Assembly: GCF_002443255.2 (NCBI RefSeq)
Contig: NW_019211456.1
Coordinates: 29,261,341 to 29,325,340, forward strand
Direction of reading: 5' to 3'
Source: Varroa destructor
Taxonomy: Eukaryota; Arthropoda; Arachnida; Mesostigmata; Varroidae
Length of the DNA stretch: 64,000 nucleotides
The translations under genes were made by a program, and so were the position numbers. The first letter of the stretch is position 1, and each line of letters opens with the position of its first letter. Below the pieces are notes generated by a model. That model saw only the letters and a list, made by a program, of their open reading frames with translations, searched no databases and was not told the DNA's origin. Positions 37,721-50,386 of the stretch are shown here, piece after piece.

Positions 37721-40059
37721 CTTACGCGTTACACAGTCTGATCCAATTGCGATGGTCCGTTGCTTTCAACTGGCGACCCTCGAGACAGAGGAGCTGACAA
37801 AGCTGCTCAGACATTACGCTCTTTTGATTGCTCGCTCAATTTCCGTGTTGTCGCATTAAGGACATCTAGGTTGCCAGTCGACGAGGCAAGCGACTATGGG
37901 TTTGCGGCCTCTTATTTGCGAGTCTCGGTCCGTCCATGTTTTCCGTATATCAACCTCCGTACCGCCACTATAACAGGCACCAATAGGCCGTGTATTAATG
38001 ACGATGTGCAAAAACAATAATGATTCGAGTGCTTCAAGAATGACGCACGCCTTGCCTAACTTAATAAACTTTTTTTGGCCCCTTTCTTTTTTTGCGTCAT
38101 GTTAACGAATGACGTTTGGTTTCTTGCTTAGCTGTTTGCTTCTTGCCCCTATAGCTGCTGCCATGCATATAGGGTACGGTCATTCTTGGGGAGTTGAAGA
38201 ATGAACAATGGTTCTTTCTTCTTGACTGAGAGTCGAATTGTTTTTTTCTAGAAAAATTTGATTATGCTCGCAAACCCTAAGTGCAGAATACGGGTGATAT
38301 CACACAACGCTCTTACATGATTGCGGCTCTTATGGTAGTACGTAATACTCGAGCTTTTACCGAAATTACGTGGTGGAAGAGTGAACTGCACACGAATCGG
38401 CAATTTACAATTGAACATAAGAGAAGATTACATTGGAACAGGCTCACATGTTTATCAGGCCTCACAATAAAACTCGGGTAATATGTGTACACGTAGTTCT
38501 CATCAAAGATCTAAAGCGGTGTTTTTCAACCATGAGAGCCGCTACAGCACCCTTTGTTACTGTGTGGGGTACGAAAGGGTTACTAGGTTTACACCTGAAT
38601 GATAACAGAACAACAGAGTTAGGTCCCTTCGCAAACTCTAATGTAGTCATAAGTTCCGATCAGCTCTACGAATATGCAAAGATCCCGAACAACGTTTGCA
38701 AGTAGCCGGCTTCATCCACACCTCTTGTCTCGGCAGCATTAAGCAAGTGCTTAACCGTTGCTATTTTTTCCGCGATAGATATGACAATCGGAACAAATAC
38801 AAGCGTGTTATTTGATTGTACAACCCTGTAATGGTAAACATAGTTAAGCTTGTCCGCATGCTAGAGTGTCGCTCATACTCAACTTGTTATCTGTTTTTTT
38901 CACTTGGTGTGATGAGCTCGGTTGGAGAGCTTCGAAAGCTTAGGAAATCCGCCTTGTTTGCTCTGACAATCGAATACAGTAGCAACAGCCATTGGCACTG
39001 TTGGCCTTAGGCTTCATGGACAAAGATAAGACACGCTTTGCCACTGTTGAAGCATCGGCAGCATCCGGGATGTGACTGCTTGTTACTGGCTGAGACGATT
39101 GGGCACGCCTAATAGAAGTCGTGTAAAATATAGTGATATATTGTCAAGAATCAGAGCGCTGTTTCGCATCTTACAGCGCGGCGACGGAAGCGCTAAATAA
39201 CTTGTTTATAACCCGTATATATTAAAAGTTAAGGCAGTATTTGCAGATGAAGTTGCACAACAGAAGCTTTCATTTTATCGCGTTCATCAATACCTGCTTT
39301 GTGCGACACAGCGGTGTCATAAAAAAGATTGATTGTCTTCAGTAGTATCCTTTACTTAAAGTAGACAGAGTTCGATATTTTGGGTGGGAATAATTACTAC
39401 TATTATGCTAAGATTGTTGTTGTTGAACTTCTCATTGTTTGTTAGTTAGGTACACTGAATCTTGCTTTGTTTATTTGTCAAATATGAGTGATCAATAAAT
39501 ATTATCGCGTTGCAACTTTACATGGGAAAATAGGAGTCATTGGTTCTACAAGCTAAAAACGTGTAAGTGTTTTTCCAATTTTTGTTTGTAATCTATGAAC
39601 CGGCAGGTTGGGTTGTGCTCTGCTCGACATAAAAGCAGACCAAGTTCGGAAAAATGAAGACTTAGGGTCTATTTATTTATAATATCAGGTATTATTGAGG
39701 ACGAATATAGCCTCAGCCAGTGTCTTCGATTTCGCCGTTAATACCTTGTAAAAACATGATAAGAACTCCCTACAAATTGCACTTGTTCGTCGTGTGTATT
39801 TCAATGTAGCGATTAGATATAAATGCGCCATTATGTTCATTAAAGAAATGCAGCCATGTCGGTACACATTGGAGATTCATGGCAGCCATTGCGACATCTG
39901 CTATCATGTCGAAACAATATTTGAACTTTCCGAGTGGGCCATTACTACTCTACTCAAAGGAACGACAATTATCTATAGAGCCACATCATGCTTTGGAGTC
40001 TGACTAAAGGAAGCTGCAAAAAGTTAGCTGAAAGCAAGGCCGTACTGTTCTTGTCCGCG
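37721..40059. other. non-coding stretch, no gene recognised
   Basis: Frames of 60-90 codons lie on the plus strand at 37760-38020 and 38281-38705, without motifs. The remainder is AT-rich. Confidence 0.45.
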
Positions 40060-40600
40060 TCCACTGTAGGTGATGCCTGCCCACATGCTGTCAGCAAGCA
40101 TCAACTACACCTAAACGGGCGTTTTCAGGCCGCACAGAGTTCCGGGGTCCGGGCTGATTCGCGAGTGGATACTCCAGTCTCAACCAGTCGCCGGTACTAA
40201 GAATTCTTCGTGAAAAGGTTCTACGTACAGCCACCGACACATTTGGGTACCGGCAGTACCGTACGACCCTTCTCCACGCGGCGGTTCGCTTATCGAGCTG
40301 CTCGAACGTGCAGTATGGACGACGTACGGCGGGACACGTTATGGTACAACCAAGACCTAAGGCGAGGCCTTGCGAATGGCCGGGTGTCGAGGGATAACTG
40401 TTAGCCTTACTGTTGTTCTGGAGAAAGCGATAACACCGCCGCCACTTGAGTCCGCTAGTGTTTCAGTAACGCTCCCACAATTGCGCGCCCCAAAGGGCTT
40501 CAAGCAAGAGAAACTGCCGGCAAAGAAGTGAACGAGAGACGGAATAATAGAGAGGGAGTGATCTCCCGGGAAACGGCATCTTGACAGCAAACGTTTCGCA
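40060..40600. other. GC-richer island, open on both strands
   Basis: Two plus-strand frames (up to 40200 and 40210-40404) and one minus-strand frame (40590-40357) overlap. None has a recognised domain or a complete set of gene signals. The CpG content looks higher than in the flanks. Confidence 0.3.
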
Positions 40601-41036
40601 ACATGCTCGAGGCTATTGTTCTGTGCCGCAAGCCATCAGAGGAGTCCCTATACGATACGTATATAAGTATCAACCTTTCCCGTTCCTACCTAATATTTAT
40701 GATATAGCCGACAAAGTATGAACTGGCTTTGAGGCCTCAGACTGATTGTGTTTATCGGTCGAAGGTTACCGAATGTTTTAGATTTAGTAGCATTCTAAGA
40801 ATCTAGTCGGTAACAATCCATGTTAAATTAAATTTCAATTTTGGCTGACAATCTTTGTACACAACACGTGGATTACCCAGGAAAAAGTTGTCTTTCTCAG
40901 ATCGACCCTTTATAAATTTGATCGTCACATAATCCAGCTACACACAGGCCACCGCCGCCATGTCTCATCTTGCAATCTGGAAGGGCGACAACGATAATCT
41001 GCTAATGCTTCTATTTCAGTCAATAGGAAGACATTA

Positions 41037-41068
<32 letters not shown>

Positions 41069-41079
41069 GTATATATATA
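41037..41079. repeat. (CT)n followed by (TA)n microsatellite
   Basis: An almost pure CT tract (41037-41068, one interruption) joins a short TA tract (41070-41079). The apparent Glu-Arg repeat protein on the minus strand is a translation of this tract, not a gene. Confidence 0.9.
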
Positions 41080-43336
41080 AAACGCAAGCAAATATGCTGC
41101 TGAAATACTATGTAATGCATTTGGGTAGGATATGTCCGTATTTCCAGTTGAAGCCATATACAAAGTATGCAAAAATAGAATATGGTCATTAATAGCAAAG
41201 AAACGAAGGGGTATTCCGCAAGTCATTGCAGCTATCAGGACGTATAGGTAAATAATAACAAAGTTTCATCACAGAATGCGCATGAATGGTACGCTAACTT
41301 GCGTAGATCGTTTCTCTTCGAAGACTTCCGAATTTCAACACGCAACGTTTTAAAAGCATTTGGGTCGTTTATGGTGAAAGCTTCGGTGTCTACAGTGGAT
41401 GCTCTATAGCTCCGGTCCATTCGATCTCAGTACAGCTTGTCTTTTGCAAAGGGTGACATATCGATATATTGCTGATTCCTTCAAACCAAAGTCTGAACTT
41501 TGTTTGCTGTTGCATTCGGATGCCGCAGGCTTAAACGAGTTTCCAGACTATAGAGCTTCACACTGAAAATGGCGTACATTTACAGAAGTTCCCTTGGAAC
41601 AAGACGTACGCGCTGTTAGTAACGATTCCGCGTCATGAAACAGAGGAAGAACTATATTATTTGTTATTATATTACTTGCATTACAATAGATTTACACCAA
41701 AATATTATGGTTTCATATCAGTGAGACTAACGACATTAGCAAGCCAGAAGATAGATTTTAGAGCGCGAAAATTTCAACTAGAAATCACATCCCAGAGCCG
41801 CCTTTCGCCAAAAATATACATATTCTAGATTGCGAATATTATCATTATTGTCTGTTCGTTCCTTACTACTACTAAGCTACCTGAGGTCTCACACTCTCTA
41901 CACTGATCGATGTCACCAGCTAAAAATTAACGTTATTTGTTACTTTATGAAATCTAATAATAATCTCTGCGTGAAAGTAATAAGGAAAAGAATCTCTGCG
42001 TCTCTCAACTTCTATATCAAACAAAAGGAATATAATTTTTATGGCTGTGCTGATTGTGACAGTCTACGAGGTCAAGCGGCATGCTATGCGATATATATAT
42101 AGTGCACTTCGTTCATCTTCCTTTCACCTATCTTCCATAAATCATCGGCACATCAGGAGCTTTATACATCAGGCCATTGTCTCCATGATGAGAATGATCT
42201 TATGGTGAATCCTCAAATTTGCATAGTTATGGATTTGAATCATTTTAAAAGAGGGAATCAGGCAAAGGATTAATTCGGGGGAAATATCGTGACCTGGAAA
42301 ACTGCTGTTGTTTAGTTTTCAAGCGATCCCTTTGAGCAGGTACTTTGTAGCGGCACATGCACAGATCGGTGCGCTTGTGTACTGTGTTTTTGTGTGTGCG
42401 CGGGTATTTGTATACCTATGTTGTGCCTGTATTACTATAGCCTGAGATAGCTGGCCGTAGCCGTGAAAAGCTGGCTGCGACCAAGGGCGGCCGAGATGCT
42501 CTTTCGCTTGGCCAAGCAACGGGAACAAAGTATGAAGGCATAGTCTTCCATGTCGCTGCGTTATGTAGCAGCGTCACCAACTCGGGCTCATAGCATTGTT
42601 TGTCACGCATTCTAGATACACGGCTGGGTGAATTTCTTTAGGTTTCAGCAACGTTTCAATGCCAACCGTATAAGAAATTTAGAATTCCGTTGACAGCATC
42701 AAACGTCACCTGGGTATTCTCTTGGGTCGAATAGATAGCGCAGTGAGCGGTAGAAAAGAAGGGAAGTGCCTTCCGTTGTAGGGGCTAACCAGCTATCACA
42801 GATCGTCTTCGTACGAAGAAAGATTCTACGATTGCCATCATCTTTCCTTATCCATATGTAGTTTTGCGCCGTCGCTACCGTAGGCATCGAATAAAAAGCA
42901 GCCTGTTAGTGACCCTCCATCCTTTCTCGGCTTTTGAATTACGAACGGACAACGACGCTGCAAATCACGAGAGTGCCTCGCATGCATGATAACAGGCTCG
43001 ACCAACAATAATGGATACCCTTTTAGTCCTCATAGTTGAATACCTTTGTATAGTGCCGGTACATTCAGAAAACAGATTTATGTTTCAGGAAAAGAGTTAT
43101 GCAAGGTTTCCTTCAATTAAATGCAAACTTATTATTTTTTATGGCGCACCTCTCTCTAAGCAACATCTGTTTAGCGAAATGCAGTACTCACATGTTAGGA
43201 AGATGACGCTTGGATGCTCGGAAGTATTTAGCGTCCTTAAATGATCTTCGACAGAATATCTTTTTTATCTAACCATTATTACTGAACGCCTTAGAGTAGC
43301 TGGCTTGGCCCTTTGAACGTTCAGCTACAGCGGGTC
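41080..43336. other. non-coding stretch, no gene recognised
   Basis: A short (TA)n run lies at about 42090-42101. A plus-strand 90-codon frame at 41830-42102 ends in that run and shows no motif. Confidence 0.5.
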
Positions 43337-43361
43337 TTACATTGTTTTAAAAACAATGTAA
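43337..43361. repeat. 12-bp perfect palindrome with one-base centre
   Basis: TTACATTGTTTT, a single A, then AAAACAATGTAA. Each arm contains ATTGTT/AACAAT, the core bound by Sox-type HMG proteins, in opposed orientation. That reading is only suggestive; AT-rich palindromes can also be replication scars. Confidence 0.7.
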
Positions 43362-45867
43362 TGCAGCCAGGAATAAACACACGTACGAATATATTTAGTT
43401 CGCCTACAGGGACAAGGTGCGACTGGAAGTCTACTATTTCTTCCTTTTCTATATTTCTGTTGTTGCCACTTTAGTTTAGGCGTAGTCCGATCATGATCGT
43501 TCCCTCGTGTAAGTGACGCAGCCATAGTAAATGTTCGGGATTGCCGTGGTTTTGTCGTTAACATGACAGAAACGCTAGCAGGAGCAGTTTCCCGAAGTGC
43601 AGCGTCACGGTAGCGGCCATTATCATTGGAGATCAACTCCGCAGTTCCGTTTCTGTCCCTGCCGTTCTGCTAATGGACTTTGGTAAAGGCCTTTTGAGTT
43701 GACTTCGTCAAAGAAGTCCTGTCATGCTCGGGTAAAGAACTGCAGCCAACCCGATCACTCGGGCGGTTGAGTCCGCTTAATCAAACGCTTTAATAAGAGA
43801 TCAGTTTTTCTCCCGTTGCGTCGCAGACTACTCCGCTGTTTCTTCCGCTTCTTTGTTCTCGTTGTCGTTGTCGTCTTCAAGAACTAGAAGCAAATAATAG
43901 GTCACTTGGCATGTAGTAAAGTCGTGATGGCTGTAAAGGCGGTAGAGGAAACCGTTTGGAAGGAATCTGAAGAAGCGTCTGCCGAGTCATAATGGTCCGT
44001 TCACGAAATGTTCACAGTTTCTTTTCTATAAGAGAACCGGTGCTGTCTCGGATAGGCTGAGCTAAAGGTCAGTTTACTTCTAAGTGAAAAGCGGAAACTT
44101 TACGGGGTAAGTGCCAATTCAAAGTACAAAGGCCGAAGAATAGGACGAGAGGTTGGCGCTGGGCCGTTCTTAGTTCTCAAGGTGATTAAGGCAACGTTGC
44201 TAGTTTTGTGAGCGTTAATTCCGTTCAACGATGCCTAAGCTCAATTGTGAGCTAGTAAATGCAGGAAAGATTTCCTGCAAATTTTTCAACTTTGGTACAA
44301 CGTTGGTGAAATGTGTTAGTATCATCATAGGCCTTTACGACAATAGAAATACGAGTAAACACCTTTTTTTTATACATATAAAATTATTATTTTATGTATA
44401 TACTTCTATATATTTCTGTGTCATCGATTTTCAGCGATAGTGTTGAAGCTGTAAGCCATCACAACAGACGAATTTAAAGGAATTGTTGCGTAATTAGCAT
44501 GCGAGGTATGAGTATGCCTATGTTATTACGTATGTATATGTAAAAATCTTCGCTGTTAGTGCTACTCTCGAATCGACCAGGCTGTGCTCGGCTGTTTTAA
44601 ACTCAAACTTTCTTAATGCTCAGTAGCAAGCTATTGCCACTTACTGATTACTAAATAAATGTTGTTGTAAAAACGTTAAAGAGTCATCGAACGAATTCGC
44701 TACAGACTCAACGAAGACTCATACAACAGGTCTTCATTAACAAATCCCTTCTAATAGGCTCATGATTTATAGTTTATTGATGGCACAGTCGCTTAGCAAA
44801 TTTTAGTCGTCAACTAACCGGGCTACTGGGTGTTTTAGATCACCGATCTCTGTTTGGACAACAAGAGCCCATTTGCCATTGGGGGCAGAGGAAAGAGGGC
44901 ATACACCATTCAATAATTCGTTTGCGTGCGGCTTTCCTAAGGTCTGCTATAGTAAATATGCTCATTCTTCTAAACAATGCAAATATTTATGGTATATAAG
45001 TGAATCCTCTTTATATCAATAATCATCAATTTGTGTGGAAATTTAAATACTTTCGGAACTTTTACCAAGTTTGCGTTTTCAAGCTTGCGTATTTGAAGAA
45101 AACTGAGAATTTTGAATATTCTAATTGATGATCATCGTGTTCCTCAAAAATCATGTATTAAAACAACCTATGCTAGGAAGTCTTTAGCCCGTGAACGGTC
45201 ACAGAAAGTTATTTTCACACTCACAGATCTGGTAATTGAGAAGCGACTTAATAATAAATGCGCTTAAAGGAAAATGAGCGTTTCGGAGATGCTCGCTTTA
45301 CCTTTCCAGTACCTTACCTTAAAACTCAGTGAGTGTCAGTGCGCAATAAGGATTAGTCGGGACACTTTGAGGCCTTTGTAGATAGGTGGCCAATCATTGG
45401 AAACAATAAAATTCAAATTAAAAGTTAAGAACTTTACGTCCGGCACTGAATCGACCGTTGCTTGAGATAGCCGGCTCCTCCTAACACGAATTTTAAACCT
45501 GGATTCCCTTAAAGCTTGATTGGCTGCCGCATGCCAACGCCTGCCCGAGTTTCCTTTTTTGTTTTAATCACATAAGTTAAAGAGTCAAAAAGACAAAGGG
45601 GGCGCAGAATGTAGCCTATGAGTAATACTTTAACAAGATGCTAAAGCTCGATGTGCGTGTCCTTAACGTAGCTTGTTCAAGAGCATGCGTTATTTAAGTT
45701 TCCCAGATCATCTGTAAAAAGATCTGTAAAGATCATCTGTAAGAGAACGATGTTGATTTCCACTTGTTTGTATTGCTTTACACGGGCGGAGTAGTCTCTC
45801 TGCGTTTCGAGTTATTATATTAGTCCATCGTATGACAGGGTTTTCAAGACGGAACGAAATGTTTCTT
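43362..45867. other. non-coding stretch, no gene recognised
   Basis: A 99-codon minus-strand frame at 43337-43636 overlaps the palindrome and has no motif. At about 44369-44402 an AT-rich imperfect dyad occurs. A small tandem duplication built on GATCATCTGTAA lies at 45704-45742. Confidence 0.5.
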
Positions 45868-45948
45868 CGCATAGGTTCAAACCTTGTTTCTTAGAATGAG
45901 TTCTTAAGATGAGCAGCCCAATACGCTACCCACTAACCTATTACGAGG
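45868..45948 (-). repeat. tRNA-Met-like unit (pseudogene or SINE head), copy 2
   Basis: On the minus strand the order is a CCTCGT-like acceptor start (about 45946), an A-box region reading TTAGTGGGTAGCG (from 45936), a CTCAT anticodon region and a B-box GGTTTGAACC (45883-45874). The first half closely resembles eukaryotic elongator tRNA-Met. The T stem keeps 4 of 5 pairs. The acceptor ends do not pair, and a 13-base anticodon-arm unit is duplicated in tandem (45888-45900 and 45901-45913, 11 of 13 bases the same), so it cannot be a working tRNA. It shares several blocks with copy 1 at 2311. Confidence 0.5.
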
Positions 45949-47899
45949 ACATTCGAAGTAGTTAAACATAATAGATTGCGTCTAAAAATTTATTTCCATC
46001 GGGCTATATCCTCGCGGTAGACCCTTGTTGCGTGTTGAAGCTGGCGATCAATTTTCCGTCTTTAAATGAAGTAAAATGCGTTTTCATTGTGAAGCCGCTT
46101 TGAACTAGCTATTTGGTTAGTAAAACGCTTGCAATGTTGTACTGGATAGGGAATAAGTTAGGTACAAACGGACAGCTAGACTGCAGGAGTGTTCAGATAG
46201 GTCTTAGCGCAACAGGGTCATGAGACCAACGCGCCAGGGTAACTTCGGACGAGTTGTGGATTATTCTAATCCACAACTTCGACAAATCCAACAACAAAAA
46301 TCTACAACAAAAAACCAGCCACTGAAATAGAGTAATAAGCTAACTATGCTAAATCACTGAGATAAAGAATAGATCGATGAATCAACGAAGTATAACAGCC
46401 GCAACAGAAATGTGGCAATAGGACCAGTGCGATCGGATTTCGAGAGACTTTCTTTGTTAGAGAGATAAAGATGTAGCTCTACAATTTTGCTTTAGTTTAT
46501 ATTAGACTGGGTATGATACGAATCCAAATTGTTCTTATTTAGTGTGGATAAAAAAGAAAATACTGCAGTGAAACAATATAATAACGTCCCACTAAGGGAG
46601 TAAGATAAGTGGAACAGGAAAACCACAGCAGGATATTTCCTGATGCGTTTGCATTATGCCGAGCATGACATGAGCGAATTGAATTTAATGAACCAACGGC
46701 AGCATGGACGTCAAACAAGATTGCAGGTAATTATTTATATTGTTCTTATGCTTGTTATCGCCATCAGCCTAAGAAAATCTACTTGAAAATTGGATTTCTT
46801 CGTCCAGCCGCAGAAACCGTTAGGCTCTGAATTCAGCCCTAATATTACTCGTCATAAATAGATGTCTTTTTCTTCTAACAGCATTCACTTTCTAATTTCA
46901 GCATAAGGGTCTTCAGGACGCATGGATGAAAGCACTGCTACTATCTACCGTATATGGCAATGCAGTTTCGAATCAAATCTCTACTTGTTTTGGAGAGTGT
47001 ACTTTTTCCTTTCGTTTTATTAACCACCACCGTGCCCCTCTTATCTGACACAGTTCGGAACAGCTGATAACAAAGGTAGGCTGTTTCGTGCTGTCCTGTT
47101 GTTTCAAATGCGCCTCAACCACGATGTCTAGCTTGGATCGTGTACATGGAAAAAGCATTAGGCTCAATCTGCGGGCTACCATATAGTTGAAACGATGAAC
47201 CGCCCAAAACTGGACCGGCAAGGTGTTCGAAGTTGTCCGATACTCCCCGCTGCGTTTTCTTTCCGGCACAACCCTCAACGCTAAGCTGAACAAGGACATG
47301 GGCTGCTGCCATACGACATCTGACATCTGTTTGTAACGTTAGCAATGTTTCTACCTTCGTCACGAGCATGATGCTGCTTGAAACAGCCGCTCGGTATTGC
47401 AATATGTATATGCCGCACCTGAGTCGTGTGAAGCACAGAGAGTGTTAGTTTGGCATCTTTTGTAGTCGTAAGAAGTGATACTGCGCGTACGATACTAACG
47501 GACGGTACAGGATTACTACTTGAATAAACCAACTACACTGAAAATTGTTCAATATCTTTAACACGGTAGCTTGCTATTTATGATGTACTTAGGGTAGACA
47601 GAGATAGGCTAACGCAACTCGTTTCGTGAGGTAACTTTGCAAATGCCGTGATTACTTTGTAAGGCATCATATCGAGAGCGCCAACCTATATTCTGGTATT
47701 GCTACAACCAAACTTAATTTATCAAGACTTGGAAATTAAAAAGGTCGTTTCTCCTGCAGCCTATTTACAACATCCTTACACTTAAAACGTACACTTAGTA
47801 GCACATACTGCATGTCCGTTAAAAAGGACCTATCTCGGTTCACCGCTTAACCTAACGCTCTCCCTTATTCACTCCATTTGTTAGATACGTGCAGGGTTA
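45949..47899. other. non-coding stretch, no gene recognised
   Basis: Apart from the hairpin at 46252, the notable part is 46973-47530, where two or three overlapping minus-strand frames (117, 95 and 83 codons) stay open. They disagree in frame and have no recognised domain. Confidence 0.45.
46252..46278. repeat. 12-bp perfect hairpin with 3-base loop
   Basis: AGTTGTGGATTA (46252-46263) and TAATCCACAACT (46267-46278) pair fully around TTC. With a one-base bulge the stem extends by about three pairs on the outside (CGA with TCG). Confidence 0.8.
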
Positions 47900-48980
47900 A
47901 ATAAATGTTTTACCTTAATAAAGCAGCGGCTGGAGGTTGTGGCGTCAAATGGGAGAATGATTTTTTAGCTGGGGCAACAAGGACTGATCGCGGCAGTAGC
48001 AGTAGCAATAGCGGCGGCAACGGTGCACTGGAACGGCAGTTAAAAGGCAGCCGAGCTAGCTCGCCCGTCAGTTCTGTAGCTCTTCCACTTACGTGGAAAA
48101 CCGGACTTGTTGACCAGAAACGAAAACACACTGGACAGGGACAATTCAGTGAGAAATGCAAAAAAGAACTTCATCGTAAAGATCGGCTTCGGGGAGGGCC
48201 AATGGAGATATGAAAGGCAGGCGGGATTTTAAAGGGGAGCAGGGAGTTTACACATGGCTCTAAAACGCGCAAGCTCGGAGGTTCATTTCCTTTTCATCGT
48301 CGTCCTTGTCGTTTTCGTCATGGTTGGCTGGTTGGTTAGTTTGGTAAGCAGTGCCTATTGTAATACGAGCGAAATTGTCCACCAAGCATGCCCCCTAGTC
48401 ACCGCCACTTCATCACGCAGTTCTGCATGCCGGCCGCCCACCTTCAATTGCCAGTCTCAATCTGTGACCCTCACTTCAGTAGCACTAAAACCACTTCGGT
48501 GCTGCCACCGATGCTGGTGCAGCCGCTATACGGAAGAGGAACGCCGTTCGAAATTGTAGGCAGTGGCTGCCGTCGCAGAGGCCTTGTGCCGAAAAAAATC
48601 GCGAAGACGCTCGTATTTCGTTTTGGTCTCAACTGGCGATCTGGTGGTTCTTCTCCTCGCTGCTTCCGCTGAAGCCAGGTTCCTACTATTTTTCGGTACT
48701 CCCTTGACTACGCCTTCTAGCTCGATTTCCATGGAGACTACTTGAGCCTGTCGTTGGTTGGCGGCGTTTCACTGGCCTTTCGTGTGGTCTTCTTCCCTTA
48801 TCCACTTGTCTTCCTCTTTCGCTTCTGCTTCGATAATGGAGAGTGAGGTGGGGGGGGGGGGGGTTGAAATCGTTTGACTCCTTCGTCTTGCGGAAAAAAG
48901 GCTAGTGACGAGATAAATGATTTTGCTACCGCCCATGCTGGTCCCTGAAGCAGCCAGCAGCATCATGAAGCTCTTGTGGA
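47900..48980. other. GC-richer island with AGC/GGC runs
   Basis: Starts with an imperfect triplet run (GGCAGTAGCAGTAGCAATAG at about 47993) that encodes a Ser/Gly tract in the 102-codon plus-strand frame at 47905-48213 (ATG start). Frames overlap on both strands to 48966. A run of 14 G sits at 48850-48863. A coding exon is possible, but no domain was recognised and both strands are equally open. Confidence 0.3.
48850..48863. repeat. poly-G run
   Basis: Fourteen consecutive G on the plus strand, a quadruplex-prone tract and a likely sequencing-length error site. Confidence 0.8.
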
Positions 48981-49299
48981 TACGGCGTTAAGTGCTGAGC
49001 TGTTCAAGTGAAAACCGCTAGCCCTATAAGAGATCTGTAAATCACATGAAATGAATTCACACCAATCAAACCCAGTTTATTAGAACGATTGGCATAAGGT
49101 TAGCAAATGATCTTTAGAAACGGTTACCAGTCATTAGCTTGTTTATACCCAGTGTTCTCCAGGAACTACTGATGGTGTATAATAAATACACCAGTAAATA
49201 CTTATAATAAATAAATCGCAAAACATACTTTCTTCACATTCGAATACGTTTACATATTGGTGATGTCAACTGGCGACCTTAGTAACACTGACAAGCTTC

Positions 49300-49337
49300 A
49301 TCTCCTAGTCCTTTTGTCAATGGACCCGTTAGGAGAT
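49300..49337. repeat. stem-loop with 8+4 bp arms
   Basis: ATCTCCTA followed by GTCC (49300-49311) pairs with GGAC (49322-49325) and TAGGAGAT (49330-49337). A 4-base bulge (CCGT) lies on the right arm and the loop is 10 bases. Confidence 0.55.
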
Positions 49338-50263
49338 CATAAAAAATCGTATTCGAGATATCAATGCATGAACTTGTATGATAGTTGATTTATCAAATAG
49401 TGTCTTGAAGAAACAAATAAAAACAAAGTTGGCCTTAATTGTTTAAACTGTCCTTATCTCATACGAGCCATATGGTATACATCACACAGCGTAGTTCCAG
49501 TTATAGACTCATGTGTTAGGCAATAATTAGGCACCCACGATCCGTTATTCGATACCTAAGATGATATAGAACAATACAACACATAATTTTAGGTTACGCT
49601 CATTTAATCTCTTCCATTTTTATTTTATTTTAAACTTTTTCTTTAGCTTTAATTTGGATGTCCTTTCCTTTGTGGGCAACCAACCGTTCAACTAATTAAG
49701 GTATGCAGCGCATCTAGGCATATGATTCAACAACATAAACCGAAATTTTTAACACACATCAACGAAGAATCGATAGCGCTCTACCTATGAGACGTACAGA
49801 TATTTTATGACTCAGAGATTGGCAAAAACAGGTAATCAATATCCAACGGCGAACTTTACACGAAATCACCCTCTGAGACTAATTAGTTTGACCTTTATCT
49901 TTTTGATTTATAGGTACGGCTTGTAAACCTAAGCTAAAATCTACACTGCTTAAATACTGACTTAATAGATTATTATGGAGGCTTAGTTAATAATTAACCA
50001 CGATGAGCTGCTGAGTCTCCGTCTGCAATTGGACAAAGCATTGGTACTTCACTGGCGACATATTCGCGGATGGTCCGAATTCAACAACCGGCCGAGAGGT
50101 TTAAGACTGAAATTCGAAGGTAATATGAGTGCCGTGCATAATAATAAAAACCTCAATTTTTGACATGAAGTCGTAGCACACAGACGAATACGTTGTACTC
50201 GTAGCAAAATACCATGTATATATAATGTGTACTTTAAAAATATGTTATTTCTCAAATCGAAGA

Positions 50264-50386
50264 ATATATATATATATATATATAATTGGCGCTACAATCG
50301 GGGCAGAAAATTGCAGGACCATAGTAAGTGCGTTGGACGAGCAGCATTGTAGTAAGCGAGAGAGACAGAGAGAGAGACCAAGAGAG
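50264..50386. repeat. (TA)n and (GA)n microsatellites
   Basis: An (AT)n tract at 50264-50284 and, about 75 bases on, a GA tract with interruptions at 50358-50386. Confidence 0.85.

Noticed and set aside
41020..41226. Frame with a Glu-Arg repeat
   Set aside because: It is the translation of the CT microsatellite at 41037-41068.
46973..47532. Cluster of minus-strand frames (117, 95 and 83 codons)
   Set aside because: They overlap in different frames and cannot all be real; none shows a domain or consistent splice sites.
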